Below, piece after piece: positions 34,294 to 42,832 of a stretch of DNA of 64,000 nucleotides. The notes beneath the pieces are model-generated. The model worked only from the letters and a program-made list of their open reading frames with translations, did no database searches and was not told where the DNA came from. This DNA is from Leifsonia sp. NPDC080035. GTDB taxonomy: Bacteria > Actinomycetota > Actinomycetes > Actinomycetales > Microbacteriaceae. The translations under genes and the position numbers were made by a program. Location of the stretch: assembly GCF_040050925.1 (NCBI RefSeq), contig NZ_CP157390.1, positions 2,480,001-2,544,000 on the forward strand, written 5' to 3'. The number at the start of each line of letters is the position of its first letter. Position 1 is the first letter of the stretch.

Positions 34294-35390
34294 CAGGCAC
34301 CCGCTCCCGCGAGCGCGTTGACGGCGGTCACGATGCGGTCGAGGTCCTCGTCCGTGAGAGACGGGTGGACGGGTAGCGAGAGCACCTCGGCGGCGGCGCG
34401 CTCCGTCTCCGGCAGGTCCTCGGTGCGCGCGAACGACGGCAGCCGGTGGTTCGGCACCGGGTAGTAGACGCCGGATCCGATCCCGTACTCCTCGCGCAGC
34501 GCGGCCGAGAAGCCGTCGCGGTCCTCGGGGACGCGGATCGTGTACTGGTGGTAGACGTGGGTGGCGTCCTCGCGGACGGCCGGCGTCACGACGCCGCGCA
34601 GGCGGGCGTCGAGCACGGCGGCGTTCTGCTGGCGCTGTCGCGTCCACTCCGGGAGCTTGGTGAGCTGGACGCGGCCGATGGCGGCGTGGATGTCCGTCAT
34701 GCGCGCGTTGAAGCCGACCAGCTCGTTGTGGTACTGCCGCTCCATGCCCTGGTTGCGCAGCAGGCGCAGGCGGCGGTGCACCTCGTCGTCGTCGGTGGAG
34801 ACCATGCCGCCCTCGCCGGAGGTCATGTTCTTGGTGGGGTAGAGGCTGAAGACGCCGAATGTGCCGAACGTGCCGACCGGCGCCCCGTGCAGCGTCGCGC
34901 CGTGCGCCTGTGCCGCATCCTCGAAGATCGCGAGACCGCGGCTCTGCGCGAGCGCGCCGAGGCCGTCCATGTCGGCCGGCTGGCCGTAGAGGTGCACGGG
35001 CATGATCCCGGCGGTGCGCTCGGTGAGCACGGCCTCCACGGCGGCGGGGTCCAGCGTGAAGGTGGCGGGGTCGATGTCGGCGAAGACCGGGGTGGCGCCG
35101 GTCAGCGCGACGGAGTTGGCGGTCGCGGCGAACGTGAACGACGGCACGACGACCTCGTCGCCGGGGCCGATACCCGCGGCGAGCAGGCCGAGGTGCAGGC
35201 CGGACGTGCCGGAGTTGACGGCGACGCTGCGGCGGCCGCCGACGAGGGCGTCGCCGAACTCCTGCTCGAAGGCCGCGACCTCGGAGCCCTGCGCGAGCAT
35301 CCCGGAGGCGAGGACGGCGTCGACCGCGGCACGCTCGGCATCCCCGACGATGGGGCGCGCGGCCGGGATGAACGTGGTGTCGGTGGTCAT
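34293..35390 (-). CDS. wbpE: DegT/DnrJ/EryC1 aminotransferase (WbpE/WlbC-like)
   Basis: The product is a 365-residue PLP-dependent sugar aminotransferase. The PLP lysine is predicted at Lys187 in SLYPTKNMTSGEGGM. Other marks are NSGTSGLHLGLLAAGIGPGDEV (NSGTSGLHLGLL), PVHLYGQPADM, EDAAQAHGA and PVPNHRLPSF. It would aminate the 3-keto group of UDP-3-keto-GlcNAcA using glutamate. The start overlaps the end of the acetyltransferase gene, giving a compact pathway operon. Confidence 0.93.
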   Translation of the reverse strand: MTTDTTFIPAARPIVGDAERAAVDAVLASGMLAQGSEVAAFEQEFGDALVGGRRSVAVNSGTSGLHLGLLAAGIGPGDEVVVPSFTFAATANSVALTGATPVFADIDPATFTLDPAAVEAVLTERTAGIMPVHLYGQPADMDGLGALAQSRGLAIFEDAAQAHGATLHGAPVGTFGTFGVFSLYPTKNMTSGEGGMVSTDDDEVHRRLRLLRNQGMERQYHNELVGFNARMTDIHAAIGRVQLTKLPEWTRQRQQNAAVLDARLRGVVTPAVREDATHVYHQYTIRVPEDRDGFSAALREEYGIGSGVYYPVPNHRLPSFARTEDLPETERAAAEVLSLPVHPSLTDEDLDRIVTAVNALAGAGA

Positions 35391-35977
35391 GCTTCAACCT
35401 CTCTGAGAGTTCCGTCGGCCTCGGTGTAGCGGGTGCCGGTCTCTGGGCAGCGCCAGCCGTCCGCGTCCGCCACCAGCTGGACGCCGGCCCTGCCGACCCA
35501 GCCGATGCGGCGGGCGGGCACTCCGGCGACGAGCGCGAAATCGGGGACGTCCTTGACGACGACGGAGCCGGCGGCGACGAGAGCCCACCGGCCGATCGTC
35601 ACGGGCGCGACGCACACGGCGCGCGCCCCGATGGACGCACCGTGGCGCACCGTCACACCCACCGCCTCCCACTCGTCGGCGGACTTCAGACGGCCGTCCG
35701 GAGTCACGGCGCGCGGGTGGGTGTCGTTGGTGAAGACGACGGCCGGGCCGACGAAGACGCCGTCCTCCAGCACCGCAGGCTCGTACACCAGGGCGTGGTT
35801 CTGGATCTTGCAGCGGTCTCCGATGCGCACACCGGTTCCGATGTACGCACCGCGACCGACGATGCACTCCGAGCCGATCACGGCGGACTCGCGGACCTGC
35901 GCGAGATGCCAGATCTTCGAATCGTCGCCGATCGTGGCTTCCGGCGACACGTCTGCTCCGGGGGCGACGAATACCAA
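35387..35977 (-). CDS. wbpD: Sugar N-acetyltransferase (WbpD/WlbB-like)
   Basis: The product is a 196-residue left-handed beta-helix protein with hexapeptide repeats, for example IGSECIVGRGAYIGTGVRIG and VGPAVVFTNDTHPRA. This is the WbpD layout. It would N-acetylate the 3-amino group using acetyl-CoA. The start is TTG 35977 with AGAGGA about 8 bases upstream. The C-terminal residues 165-196 contain WRCPETGTRYTE, a short extension seen in this family whose role is unclear. It is the first gene of the operon reading leftward. Confidence 0.9.
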   Translation of the reverse strand: MVFVAPGADVSPEATIGDDSKIWHLAQVRESAVIGSECIVGRGAYIGTGVRIGDRCKIQNHALVYEPAVLEDGVFVGPAVVFTNDTHPRAVTPDGRLKSADEWEAVGVTVRHGASIGARAVCVAPVTIGRWALVAAGSVVVKDVPDFALVAGVPARRIGWVGRAGVQLVADADGWRCPETGTRYTEADGTLREVEA

Positions 35978-36128
35978 GGCGGGGGTCCTCTTTCGAACGG
36001 AGGCTGCAAGAAGTTCCTACCGAAACTATCACGGAGGCGCAGGGCATCGCGGGCCCGCGGGCTATGGAACGGCGCAGAATCGCCGCTCGGGTGCCCGTGC
36101 GCTCCCAGGCGCATCCGGGCGCGCAAGC

Positions 36129-36185
36129 TAAAATGGTCCCGCCCATCGCGGTCTCGGACCGCACATCCACGAGGAGCCGACCATT
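36129..36185 (+). promoter_or_regulatory. Promoter -10, ribosome site and ATT start of a GT2 gene
   Basis: TAAAAT (36129-36134) is followed by a leader of about 40 bases, a strong GAGGAG (36171-36176), a 6-base spacer and then ATT (36183). No ATG, GTG or TTG exists in frame between the TAA at 36129 and GTG 36219. Confidence 0.55.
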
Positions 36186-36863
36186 TCCATCCCCGTCGAG
36201 CAGCGTACCTGGCTTGTCGTGCCGCTCTACAACGAAGCCACCGTCGTCCGCTCCGTCATGGAGGAGGCGCGCACCGTCTTCCCGAAGATCGTCTGCGTCG
36301 ACGACGGCAGCACAGACGACTCCGCGGCCGAGGCGCGCGCCGGCGGCGCCGTCGTCGTGCAGCACCCGATCAACCTGGGGCAGGGTGCCGCGATCCGGAC
36401 CGGGCTGGACTACGCACTCCAGGACCCGGAGGCCGACTTCTTCGTCACCTTCGACTCCGACGGCCAGCACCGCGTCGAGGACGCGCTGACGATGGTGGGG
36501 ATGCTGGACTCGGCACCACTGGACATCGTCGTCGGCTCGCGGTTCCTCGACGACCGGACCACGCTCTCCCCGCTCAAGAAGGTCGTGCTACGCGCCGGCG
36601 TCGTGTTCGAGCGGATGAGCAGCGGGGTTCAGCTGACCGACGCCCACAACGGCCTGCGCGCGCTGAACCGGCACGCGGCGGAGTCGATCCAGATCATGCA
36701 GAACCGGATGGCGCACGCCTCGGAGATCGTCGCCGAGATCGGGCGGAACAAGCTGCGCTGGGCAGAGGCGCCCGTGCACGTGCTCTACACCGACTACTCG
36801 CGCTCCAAGGGCCAGTCGGTGTGGAACTCCGTCAACATCCTTTCCGACCTCTTCCTCAAGTAA
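36183..36863 (+). CDS. Glycosyltransferase family 2, probable ATT start
   Basis: The product is a 226-residue polyprenyl-phosphate-type GT2. The N-terminal strand TWLVVPLYNEATVV, then VDDGSTDDSAAEA, INLGQGAAIRTGLDYAL, FVTFDSDGQHRVEDAL and VGSRFL are all present. The first strand lies upstream of the earliest standard start (GTG 36219), which would remove it. The ATT at 36183 sits 6 bases after GAGGAG and gives an intact domain. The protein ends with YSRSKGQSVWNSVNILSDLF and is followed after 11 bases by a DUF2304 protein, a common partner. It probably makes a lipid-linked sugar for the GT-C-like proteins. Confidence 0.85.
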   Translation: MSIPVEQRTWLVVPLYNEATVVRSVMEEARTVFPKIVCVDDGSTDDSAAEARAGGAVVVQHPINLGQGAAIRTGLDYALQDPEADFFVTFDSDGQHRVEDALTMVGMLDSAPLDIVVGSRFLDDRTTLSPLKKVVLRAGVVFERMSSGVQLTDAHNGLRALNRHAAESIQIMQNRMAHASEIVAEIGRNKLRWAEAPVHVLYTDYSRSKGQSVWNSVNILSDLFLK

Positions 36864-36874
36864 TCGAGATCCTC

Positions 36875-37288
36875 ATGGACACCGGCCAGCTCGTCATCAA
36901 GATCCTGCTCATCATCGTCTTCGCCGCGTTCGCGGTGTTCCTGATGCTCCCCGGTCGCGGTGCGCGCCATCTCGCCATCCGGCGCCTGGTGATGGTGGCG
37001 CTGCTGCTGCTGCTCGTGGTCGCGGTCATCTTCCCCTCGTCCGTCACCGCCGTCGCGCGACTGGTCGGGGTCGGCAGAGGAACGGACCTCCTCCTCTATG
37101 CGCTCTTCGTCGTGTTCATCGGGAACTCGCTGCTCATGCAGCGCCGGCACCGCAAGACCGAGCAGGAGATCACTCAGCTCGCGCGGCAGCTCGCGATCAT
37201 GCGCGCGCCCGACCCCGAGTCGCTCGACGCCGTGCCGAGGAAGACGGTCGACGCCGAGGAGGAGCCGCGGACGGATTCCGCCGGCTGA
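36875..37288 (+). CDS. DUF2304 membrane protein
   Basis: The product is a 137-residue protein with three hydrophobic segments (about 7-27, 40-60 and 72-92), then a cytoplasmic coiled region beginning QRRHRKTEQEITQLARQLAIM and an acidic tail. DUF2304 proteins are usually encoded beside GT2 enzymes, as here, and are thought to support them at the membrane. ATG 36875 is used; the ribosome site is weak, so translation may be coupled to the preceding gene. Confidence 0.83.
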   Translation: MDTGQLVIKILLIIVFAAFAVFLMLPGRGARHLAIRRLVMVALLLLLVVAVIFPSSVTAVARLVGVGRGTDLLLYALFVVFIGNSLLMQRRHRKTEQEITQLARQLAIMRAPDPESLDAVPRKTVDAEEEPRTDSAG

Positions 37289-37322
37289 CCTGCGCCTCAG
37301 GGATCCACCGGACGCCCTCTTC

Positions 37323-37337
37323 TAGACTGTCGGCATG
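37323..37337 (+). promoter_or_regulatory. -10 element and leaderless start of the first galE-like gene
   Basis: TAGACT (37323-37328) plus 6 bases precedes ATG 37335, the same TAGACT-N6-start arrangement as rmlC. Confidence 0.6.
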
Positions 37338-38315
37338 AGAGTCCTGGTCACCGGCGGGGCCGGGTACATCGGCAGCCATGTCGTGCGTCAGCTCCGCGAG
37401 CGCGGCGACGAGGTGGTCGTCGTCGACGACCTGCGGACCGGCGACGAGCGCCGCATCCCCGGTGTCCCGATCGTGCGCTCGGAGCTCTCCGAGCCCGCCT
37501 CCATCGGCGTCGTCTCCGATGCGCTCGCCGGAGTGGATGCGGTCATCCACTTCGCGGGGCGCAAGCGCGTGAACGAGTCCGTGCAGCGTCCGGCCTGGTA
37601 CTACCAGCAGAACGTCGGCGGCATGGCGAACCTCCTGCTCGCGATGGAGGCGGCGGGAGTGGAGGCGATGGTGTTCTCGTCGTCCGCGGCGGTCTACGGC
37701 CTCTCCGAAGGCGAGAGCATCCCCGAGTCGGCGCCGGCGCTGCCCATCAACCCGTACGGCCACACCAAGCTCGTCGGCGAGCAGATGCTGGCGGCGGTCG
37801 CGGCGTCGCGGCCGTTCCACTCGGCGAGCCTGCGCTACTTCAACGTCGCGGGAGCCGGATCGCCGGAGCTCGGCGACACGGCCGTGCTGAATCTCGTGCC
37901 GATGGTCTTCGAGAAGCTCGACGCCGGCGAGTCGCCGGTGATCTTCGGGGCGGACTATCCCACCCCCGACGGCACGTGCGTGCGCGACTACATCCACGTC
38001 GCCGACCTCGCCTCCGCCCACCTGGCCGCGCTCGGCGCCGTCGTGGAGGGACGCATCCGCGGCAACCGCGCCTACAACATCGGCACCGGCGTCGGCAGCT
38101 CGGTCCGCGAGATGGTCGAGGCGATCGAGCAGGCCTCTGGCGTCCGGATCGAGCCGAGGATCGCCGCCCGGCGCGAGGGCGACCCCGCCGTCGTCGTCGC
38201 CGACCCGTCGCTGGCGAGGGACGAGCTCGGCTGGGTGGCGGAGCACGGCCTGCGCGAGATCGTCACCTCGGCGTGGCGGTCGCACGAGCTGCTGGTCGCC
38301 GGCGGACATGCCTGA
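37335..38315 (+). CDS. galE: UDP-glucose 4-epimerase-like SDR enzyme
   Basis: The product is a 326-residue extended SDR. It has RVLVTGGAGYIGSHVVRQL, FSSSAAVYGLSEGE and the catalytic NPYGHTKLVGEQ, with DGTCVRDYIHVADLASAHL typical of GalE. It should interconvert UDP-glucose and UDP-galactose or their GlcNAc forms. It resembles a second copy at 46693-47655, so the two may serve different substrates. It overlaps the next glycosyltransferase by 8 bases and has a leaderless-type promoter. Confidence 0.9.
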   Translation: MRVLVTGGAGYIGSHVVRQLRERGDEVVVVDDLRTGDERRIPGVPIVRSELSEPASIGVVSDALAGVDAVIHFAGRKRVNESVQRPAWYYQQNVGGMANLLLAMEAAGVEAMVFSSSAAVYGLSEGESIPESAPALPINPYGHTKLVGEQMLAAVAASRPFHSASLRYFNVAGAGSPELGDTAVLNLVPMVFEKLDAGESPVIFGADYPTPDGTCVRDYIHVADLASAHLAALGAVVEGRIRGNRAYNIGTGVGSSVREMVEAIEQASGVRIEPRIAARREGDPAVVVADPSLARDELGWVAEHGLREIVTSAWRSHELLVAGGHA

Positions 38316-39279
38316 GCGCGTCTCGGTCGCGCTCTGCACGCACAACGGACAGGAGCACCTGGCCGAGCAGCTGCGGAGCGTCCGGGAGCAGACCAGGCCC
38401 GTCGACGAGATCGTCCTGTCTGACGACGCGTCCACCGACCGGACCAGGGCGCTTCTCGAGGAGTTCCGTGCGAACGCCCCGGCGGGCACGCGGGTCATCA
38501 TCCTGCACAACGAGGAGCCGCTCGGCGTCACCGGCAACTTCGAGAAGGCCGTCCGGGCGACCACCGGCGACATCGTGCTGCTGTGCGACCAGGACGACGT
38601 CTGGGCACCGGGCAAGGTCGAGGCGCTGGTCGGCGTGCTCGCGGAGCACGGAGCCCTGCTCGTGCACACCGACGCGCGGATCGTCGACGGCGCAGGGGAG
38701 CCGACCGGCGACACCCTGTTCGGGACGCTCGGCGTGGGGGAGAGGGAGCTCGGTGCCGAGGAGCGCGGCGACGGCGAGAAGGTGCTGCTGCGCCGCAACA
38801 TCGTCACCGGAGCGACGGTTGCCCTGCGCAGGAGCCTCGCCGAGGCGGCGATGCCGTTCCCGGAGTCGTGGGTGCACGACGAGTGGCTCGCCATGCAGGC
38901 CGCGCTGCTCGGCGGCCTGCGGGTGAGCAGGCGGACGCTGACGGACTACCGCATCCACGGCCGCAACCAGATCGGGGCGAGCCGGCTGACCGCGGAGTCC
39001 GCACTGGGCAGGCTGCGCGCGCCGCGCACGGCCAGGAACGCCCGGCTCCTGGCCAGGGCGCAGGACCTGTTCGACCGCTTCGAGCGGGAGCATCCGGGCG
39101 ACACCGCCCGTCGGGCAGAGCTCGCGGCCAAGCTCCGGCACGAACGCGTGCGCTCCGGCTATCCCGCCGCGCGCCTGCTGCGCGTGCCGCCCGTGCTGCG
39201 CGAGCTCGCGAGCGGGCGCTATGCACGCTACGGCGGCGGCATGCGCGACGTGCTCCGCGACCTCGTGCAGCCGGTCTGA
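38308..39279 (+). CDS. Glycosyltransferase family 2
   Basis: The product is a 323-residue GT-A enzyme. RVSVALCTHNGQEHLAEQL opens the domain, followed by SDDASTDRT, LGVTGNFEKAV and the catalytic LLCDQDDVWAPGKVEAL. The Asp-Gln-Asp-Asp-Val-Trp motif and the later SWVHDEWLAMQAALLGG are common in rhamnosyltransferases of surface polysaccharides, which would fit the rml genes, but the donor is not proven. The C-terminal 80 residues are basic and may touch the membrane. It is coupled to the epimerase upstream. Confidence 0.9.
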   Translation: MPERVSVALCTHNGQEHLAEQLRSVREQTRPVDEIVLSDDASTDRTRALLEEFRANAPAGTRVIILHNEEPLGVTGNFEKAVRATTGDIVLLCDQDDVWAPGKVEALVGVLAEHGALLVHTDARIVDGAGEPTGDTLFGTLGVGERELGAEERGDGEKVLLRRNIVTGATVALRRSLAEAAMPFPESWVHDEWLAMQAALLGGLRVSRRTLTDYRIHGRNQIGASRLTAESALGRLRAPRTARNARLLARAQDLFDRFEREHPGDTARRAELAAKLRHERVRSGYPAARLLRVPPVLRELASGRYARYGGGMRDVLRDLVQPV

Positions 39280-39297
39280 GGCGGCCGACGGGCGCGG

Positions 39298-40182
39298 TCA
39301 GCGACCGACGATGTGCCGGGTGAGCGAGCGCACGTCCGCCGTGTTGCGCCTGCGCAGCGCGCCCGGCAGCTTGGAGGCGGCGTTCAGCCGTGACGACAGG
39401 TGCATGCGGGCGACCCGCCCGGCGTGGTGCCAGCCGGCGTCGTCCATCATCGTCCGCGCGCTCGCGAAGAACGCGCGCTCCTCGGCGAAGCGCGATCCGT
39501 CCTCCGCGGACCACGACGACACGCTCCCCGCGTGCCGGCGGTAGCGGAACAGCCGGTCCGGGAGCACGACGAGCGAGCCGCCGCCGCGGATGATCTCCAG
39601 CTGGAGGGCGAGGTCGAGGACCACCTCGAAGCCGTCGGCGAACCCGTACGGACGCACGACCTCCGTGTTCCAGCAGATCGACGGGAAGTACGTCCAGTTG
39701 CCGCGCAGCAGGCTGCTCGCCAGCTTCTCCCCGGAGAGGATGATCGTTCCGGAGCTGCGCGGGCGCGAGAGCCGCTTGACCGTGTCCGGCAGCGGGCTCG
39801 CCTTCTCGCCGGCGCCGTTCACCACGGTGACACCGGGCTGGAAGTACGACGCGGTCGGGTGCTCGGCGATGGCGCTGCTCATCCGGCCGACGTACCCGGG
39901 CTCCAGCAGGTCGTCGCACCCCATGAGCACGAAGTGGTCGCTGGTCACCAGCGCGAGGCACTTCGCGAAGTTCCCGGAGACGCCGAGGTTGGCGTCGTTG
40001 CGGAGGTACTCGATGCGGTCGTCGTCGATGCTGCGCAGCCACTCGCCGGGCGCGGGATCGGGGTACACGTCGTCGACGACCACCAGGCGCCAATCCGGAT
40101 CGGTCTGCGCCAGGACGCTCTCCACGGCCCTGCGGAAAAGCACAGGATCCCCGTAGAAGGGCATCATGATGTCGATCGTCAC
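39298..40182 (-). CDS. Glycosyltransferase family 2
   Basis: The product is a 294-residue GT-A enzyme starting at GTG 40182 (VTIDIMMPFYGDPVLFRRAV). Further marks are VVVDDVYPDPAPGEW, NLGVSGNFAKCLAL and FVLMGCDDLLEPGYV at the metal site. The frame extends to 40245 but that part looks non-coding. It is convergent with the GT2 gene ending at 39279 and divergent from the flippase gene. The acceptor and donor are unknown. Confidence 0.88.
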   Translation of the reverse strand: MTIDIMMPFYGDPVLFRRAVESVLAQTDPDWRLVVVDDVYPDPAPGEWLRSIDDDRIEYLRNDANLGVSGNFAKCLALVTSDHFVLMGCDDLLEPGYVGRMSSAIAEHPTASYFQPGVTVVNGAGEKASPLPDTVKRLSRPRSSGTIILSGEKLASSLLRGNWTYFPSICWNTEVVRPYGFADGFEVVLDLALQLEIIRGGGSLVVLPDRLFRYRRHAGSVSSWSAEDGSRFAEERAFFASARTMMDDAGWHHAGRVARMHLSSRLNAASKLPGALRRRNTADVRSLTRHIVGR

Positions 40183-40202
40183 TAACGTCCAGACTTTCGT
40201 CG

Positions 40203-40268
40203 TAGGGTTGGGCTGCTGCGAGTCGTGGCTGCGTCCTCGTTTCAACCGTCTAGGGAGACACCCCCATA
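40203..40268 (+). promoter_or_regulatory. Possible promoter and ribosome site for the flippase, ATA start
   Basis: TAGGGT (40203-40208) could be a -10. AGGGAG (40252-40257) lies 8 bases before an in-frame ATA (40266). There is no ATG, GTG or TTG between the stop at 40251 and GTG 40392. Confidence 0.35.
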
Positions 40269-41588
40269 ACCGCGTTCGAACCCCTCAACGAACCTCTTCC
40301 CGAATCCGAAGATACCGTACGGGCGTCTGACCGCAGGTCGGTCCCTCTGATTCTCTCAGCGACGGTCGTCTCGGGTGTCGCGGGCTATGTCGTGACGTGG
40401 CGGGTGTTCGTGGAGGCGGGCGCGGCGGGGTACGGACTCTTCTCGGTGTTCTGGTCCGCGCTGTTCCTCGTTGTTGGCATCCTGTTCGGTCTGCAGCAGG
40501 AGGCGACGCGGGTCGTCGCGCACGAGCACCGGGCGGCGGAGGAGCCGAAGGGACGCACCTCGCTGTGGCTCTTCGCCGCGGGTGTGTCGCTCGTGGTCGG
40601 GGTGGCGATCATGGTCCTGGCGCCCCTCTGGGCGGCGCCGAGCCTGGGCTCGGGCAACGCCGGGCTGTCCTGGATCGTCGCCGTCGGCGCCGCGCTGAAC
40701 GGGCTGGTCGCCGCCGCCTCCGGCGTCATGGCCGGCGCGGGGATGTGGCGGCACCTGGCCGCGATCGTCGCCCTCGACGGCGTGCTGCGCGTCACGCTCG
40801 TGCTGATCGCGCTGGCGTTCACGCACGACGTCACGGTCCTCGCCGTCGCGGTGATCCTGCCCTTCCCGCTCGCGCTGCTCATCGTGGCGGCGGCGGGGCG
40901 GAGCCGTCTGGCGCGGAACGGCCGCGTCAGCGTGGGGTACGGCAGACTCACGGCGAACACGGCACGGACGATGGTGGCCGCCAGCGCGACGGCCGTCCTC
41001 ATCAACGGCTTCCCCCTCGTCCTCTCGTTCTTCGCCGGACCGGAGAACCACGACCAGCTGGGGTCCCTCGTCCTCGCGGTCACGCTGACCCGTGCCCCGG
41101 TGCTCGTGCCGCTGATGGCGCTCTCCAGCTACCTGGTGAGCCGCTTCTCGCACCTTCCGGAGCAGGCGGGCCGCACCATGACCGTGCTGCTGCTCGGCCT
41201 CGCCGGAGTGGTGGCGGTGCTGTGCCTCGGCACCTGGCTCTGGGGCGAGCCGGTGCTGCACTGGATCTTCGGGGACGAGTTCGCGATCGGCGGCGGTGTG
41301 CTCACCGCGCTCGTCGCGTCGTCCGGCCTGATCGGCGCCCTGTGCATCTCCGGGTCCGCGGTGCTCGCCCGTGACCAGCACGGCCTCTACGCCGGCGGCT
41401 GGGTGGTCGCGTCGCTCGTCTCGCTCGCGGTCCTCTTCATCCCGCTGCCGCTGCCGGAGCGCACGGCCCTCGCGCTCGCGAGCGGGCCCGCGGTCGGTCT
41501 CGTCGTCCACCTCGTCGGCAGGGCGCGCGTCACGCCTCGGCGCGTCGCGGCAGCCGGAGCCGCCAGCTCATCCCCTGAGACGCCTTGA
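40266..41588 (+). CDS. Wzx-like polysaccharide flippase, probable ATA start
   Basis: The product is a 440-residue protein with about twelve hydrophobic segments, resembling MATE/Wzx polysaccharide exporters. The first segment, VPLILSATVVSGVAGYVVTW, lies upstream of the only standard start (GTG 40392, which gives 398 residues). The true start must be earlier. In-frame ATA 40266, behind AGGGAG, yields an acidic-then-Arg N-terminus and a full-length protein; CTG 40347 is an alternative. Typical text after the first segment includes GYGLFSVFWSALFLVVG and LQQEATRVV. Its last 59 bases overlap the convergent ligase-like gene. It gives a second export route beside Wzm/Wzt. Confidence 0.8.
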   Translation: MTAFEPLNEPLPESEDTVRASDRRSVPLILSATVVSGVAGYVVTWRVFVEAGAAGYGLFSVFWSALFLVVGILFGLQQEATRVVAHEHRAAEEPKGRTSLWLFAAGVSLVVGVAIMVLAPLWAAPSLGSGNAGLSWIVAVGAALNGLVAAASGVMAGAGMWRHLAAIVALDGVLRVTLVLIALAFTHDVTVLAVAVILPFPLALLIVAAAGRSRLARNGRVSVGYGRLTANTARTMVAASATAVLINGFPLVLSFFAGPENHDQLGSLVLAVTLTRAPVLVPLMALSSYLVSRFSHLPEQAGRTMTVLLLGLAGVVAVLCLGTWLWGEPVLHWIFGDEFAIGGGVLTALVASSGLIGALCISGSAVLARDQHGLYAGGWVVASLVSLAVLFIPLPLPERTALALASGPAVGLVVHLVGRARVTPRRVAAAGAASSSPETP

Positions 41589-42819
41589 CCGTGCAGATCA
41601 CCAGCAGCATCCAGCCCGACTCGATGAGGATCGAGGACTCGAACACGCTCGTGACGAGCAGCGCTACGAGCACCAACGGCGCCCAGGCGTAGACGACGCT
41701 GCGCCGGTTCGAGGCCAGCAGCCAGGAGCGGCTGAACGCCAGGGCGATCAGGGCCACGAACAGGAGCAGCCCGATGATCCCGACCTGCAGGTACACGTCG
41801 AGGTAGGCGTTGAGTCCGTCCGAGTGATACACGCCCGTCGTGGCCTGGATCGCCGTGAACGGGTACAGATCCGTCGGCCAGGCGCCCACCCAGCCCCAGC
41901 CGACCGACTGCTGCACGGGGATCAGCTCCCAGATCTGGATCCAGAGCCGGTAGCGCACCTGGAAGTCGGCGCGGGCGTTCAGCAGGTCGATCACGCGGGT
42001 GCGGTAGATGTAGGCGGCGACCAGCGCGGCGACCGTCAGGACGGCGAGGCCCCACTGCACGTACGTGCGCCGGCTCGCCGGCACCTTGCGCACCAGGAAC
42101 AGCGCCAGCGTCGCGAGCCCCACGACGACCGAGACCGCGGCGATCACCGGCGAGTGCGCGAGCAGCACGCAGAGCGCCGCGAGGGCGATCGACGCGATGG
42201 CGAGCGGCGGCCGGATGGACCGTGTCCTCAGCTCGATCAGGAACGTCACGAACGCGATCAGCGCGACGATGCTCAATGCGTTGCGGCTGCCGAAGATGCC
42301 CTGGATCGGGCCGCCGAGGGCGATGTTGCCCTGGATGCCGAGGAAGCGGATCGGCATGTCGAGCAGGAGCCCGCTCAGCACCTCCAGCGCCAGGGAGAGG
42401 GTGAGCAGGAAGCGCAGTGCGTCCCCGACCACCCGGACGATCTGGATGGCGTCGCGCACCAGCGCGATGTACACCGCGAGGAACGCGAACAGCAGCTGGT
42501 AGATGACGCCGGCGAGCGTCGCCCACTGGTACTGGCTCCAGATCAGGGACAGCGCACACCAGCCGACGAACAGCAGCGCGGAGATCGGCAGCAGACCGTG
42601 CCACTCGATCATCCGGCGCTGGGCGATGAACGAGAAGGCCGCGAGGACCGCGAGCATGGTGAGAGCGCCGATCAGGCCCGGCCAGCCGATGACCGCGCGG
42701 ATCGCGTGGGTGGAGAAGCCGACGCCCACCGTCGCCAGGGCGAGTGCCGAGTTGAACCGGGCGGACCCGAGGAACTCGGTGACCGCGGGCGGCACCAGGG
42801 TTCTGCGGGCTTCTGCCAT
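41530..42819 (-). CDS. O-antigen ligase/polymerase-like membrane protein (copy 1)
   Basis: The product is a 429-residue protein with about eleven hydrophobic segments and a large outer loop, as in WaaL/Wzy proteins. The Wzy_C-type region shows VGWGWVGAWPTDLYPF, then HSDGLNAYLDVYLQVGIIGL. GPIQGIFGSRNALSIVALIA is in the middle. It would join or polymerise lipid-linked glycans outside the membrane. TAGGAT lies 7 bases before ATG 42819. It follows the second copy by only 10 bases and resembles it throughout. Confidence 0.85.
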   Translation of the reverse strand: MAEARRTLVPPAVTEFLGSARFNSALALATVGVGFSTHAIRAVIGWPGLIGALTMLAVLAAFSFIAQRRMIEWHGLLPISALLFVGWCALSLIWSQYQWATLAGVIYQLLFAFLAVYIALVRDAIQIVRVVGDALRFLLTLSLALEVLSGLLLDMPIRFLGIQGNIALGGPIQGIFGSRNALSIVALIAFVTFLIELRTRSIRPPLAIASIALAALCVLLAHSPVIAAVSVVVGLATLALFLVRKVPASRRTYVQWGLAVLTVAALVAAYIYRTRVIDLLNARADFQVRYRLWIQIWELIPVQQSVGWGWVGAWPTDLYPFTAIQATTGVYHSDGLNAYLDVYLQVGIIGLLLFVALIALAFSRSWLLASNRRSVVYAWAPLVLVALLVTSVFESSILIESGWMLLVICTVKASQGMSWRLRLPRRAEA

Positions 42820-42832
42820 GCACAGAATCCTA
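42817..42832 (-). promoter_or_regulatory. -10 element and leaderless start of ligase copy 1
   Basis: TAGGAT (42832-42827) plus 7 bases precedes ATG 42819. It overlaps the last codons of the upstream ligase gene. Confidence 0.5.
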
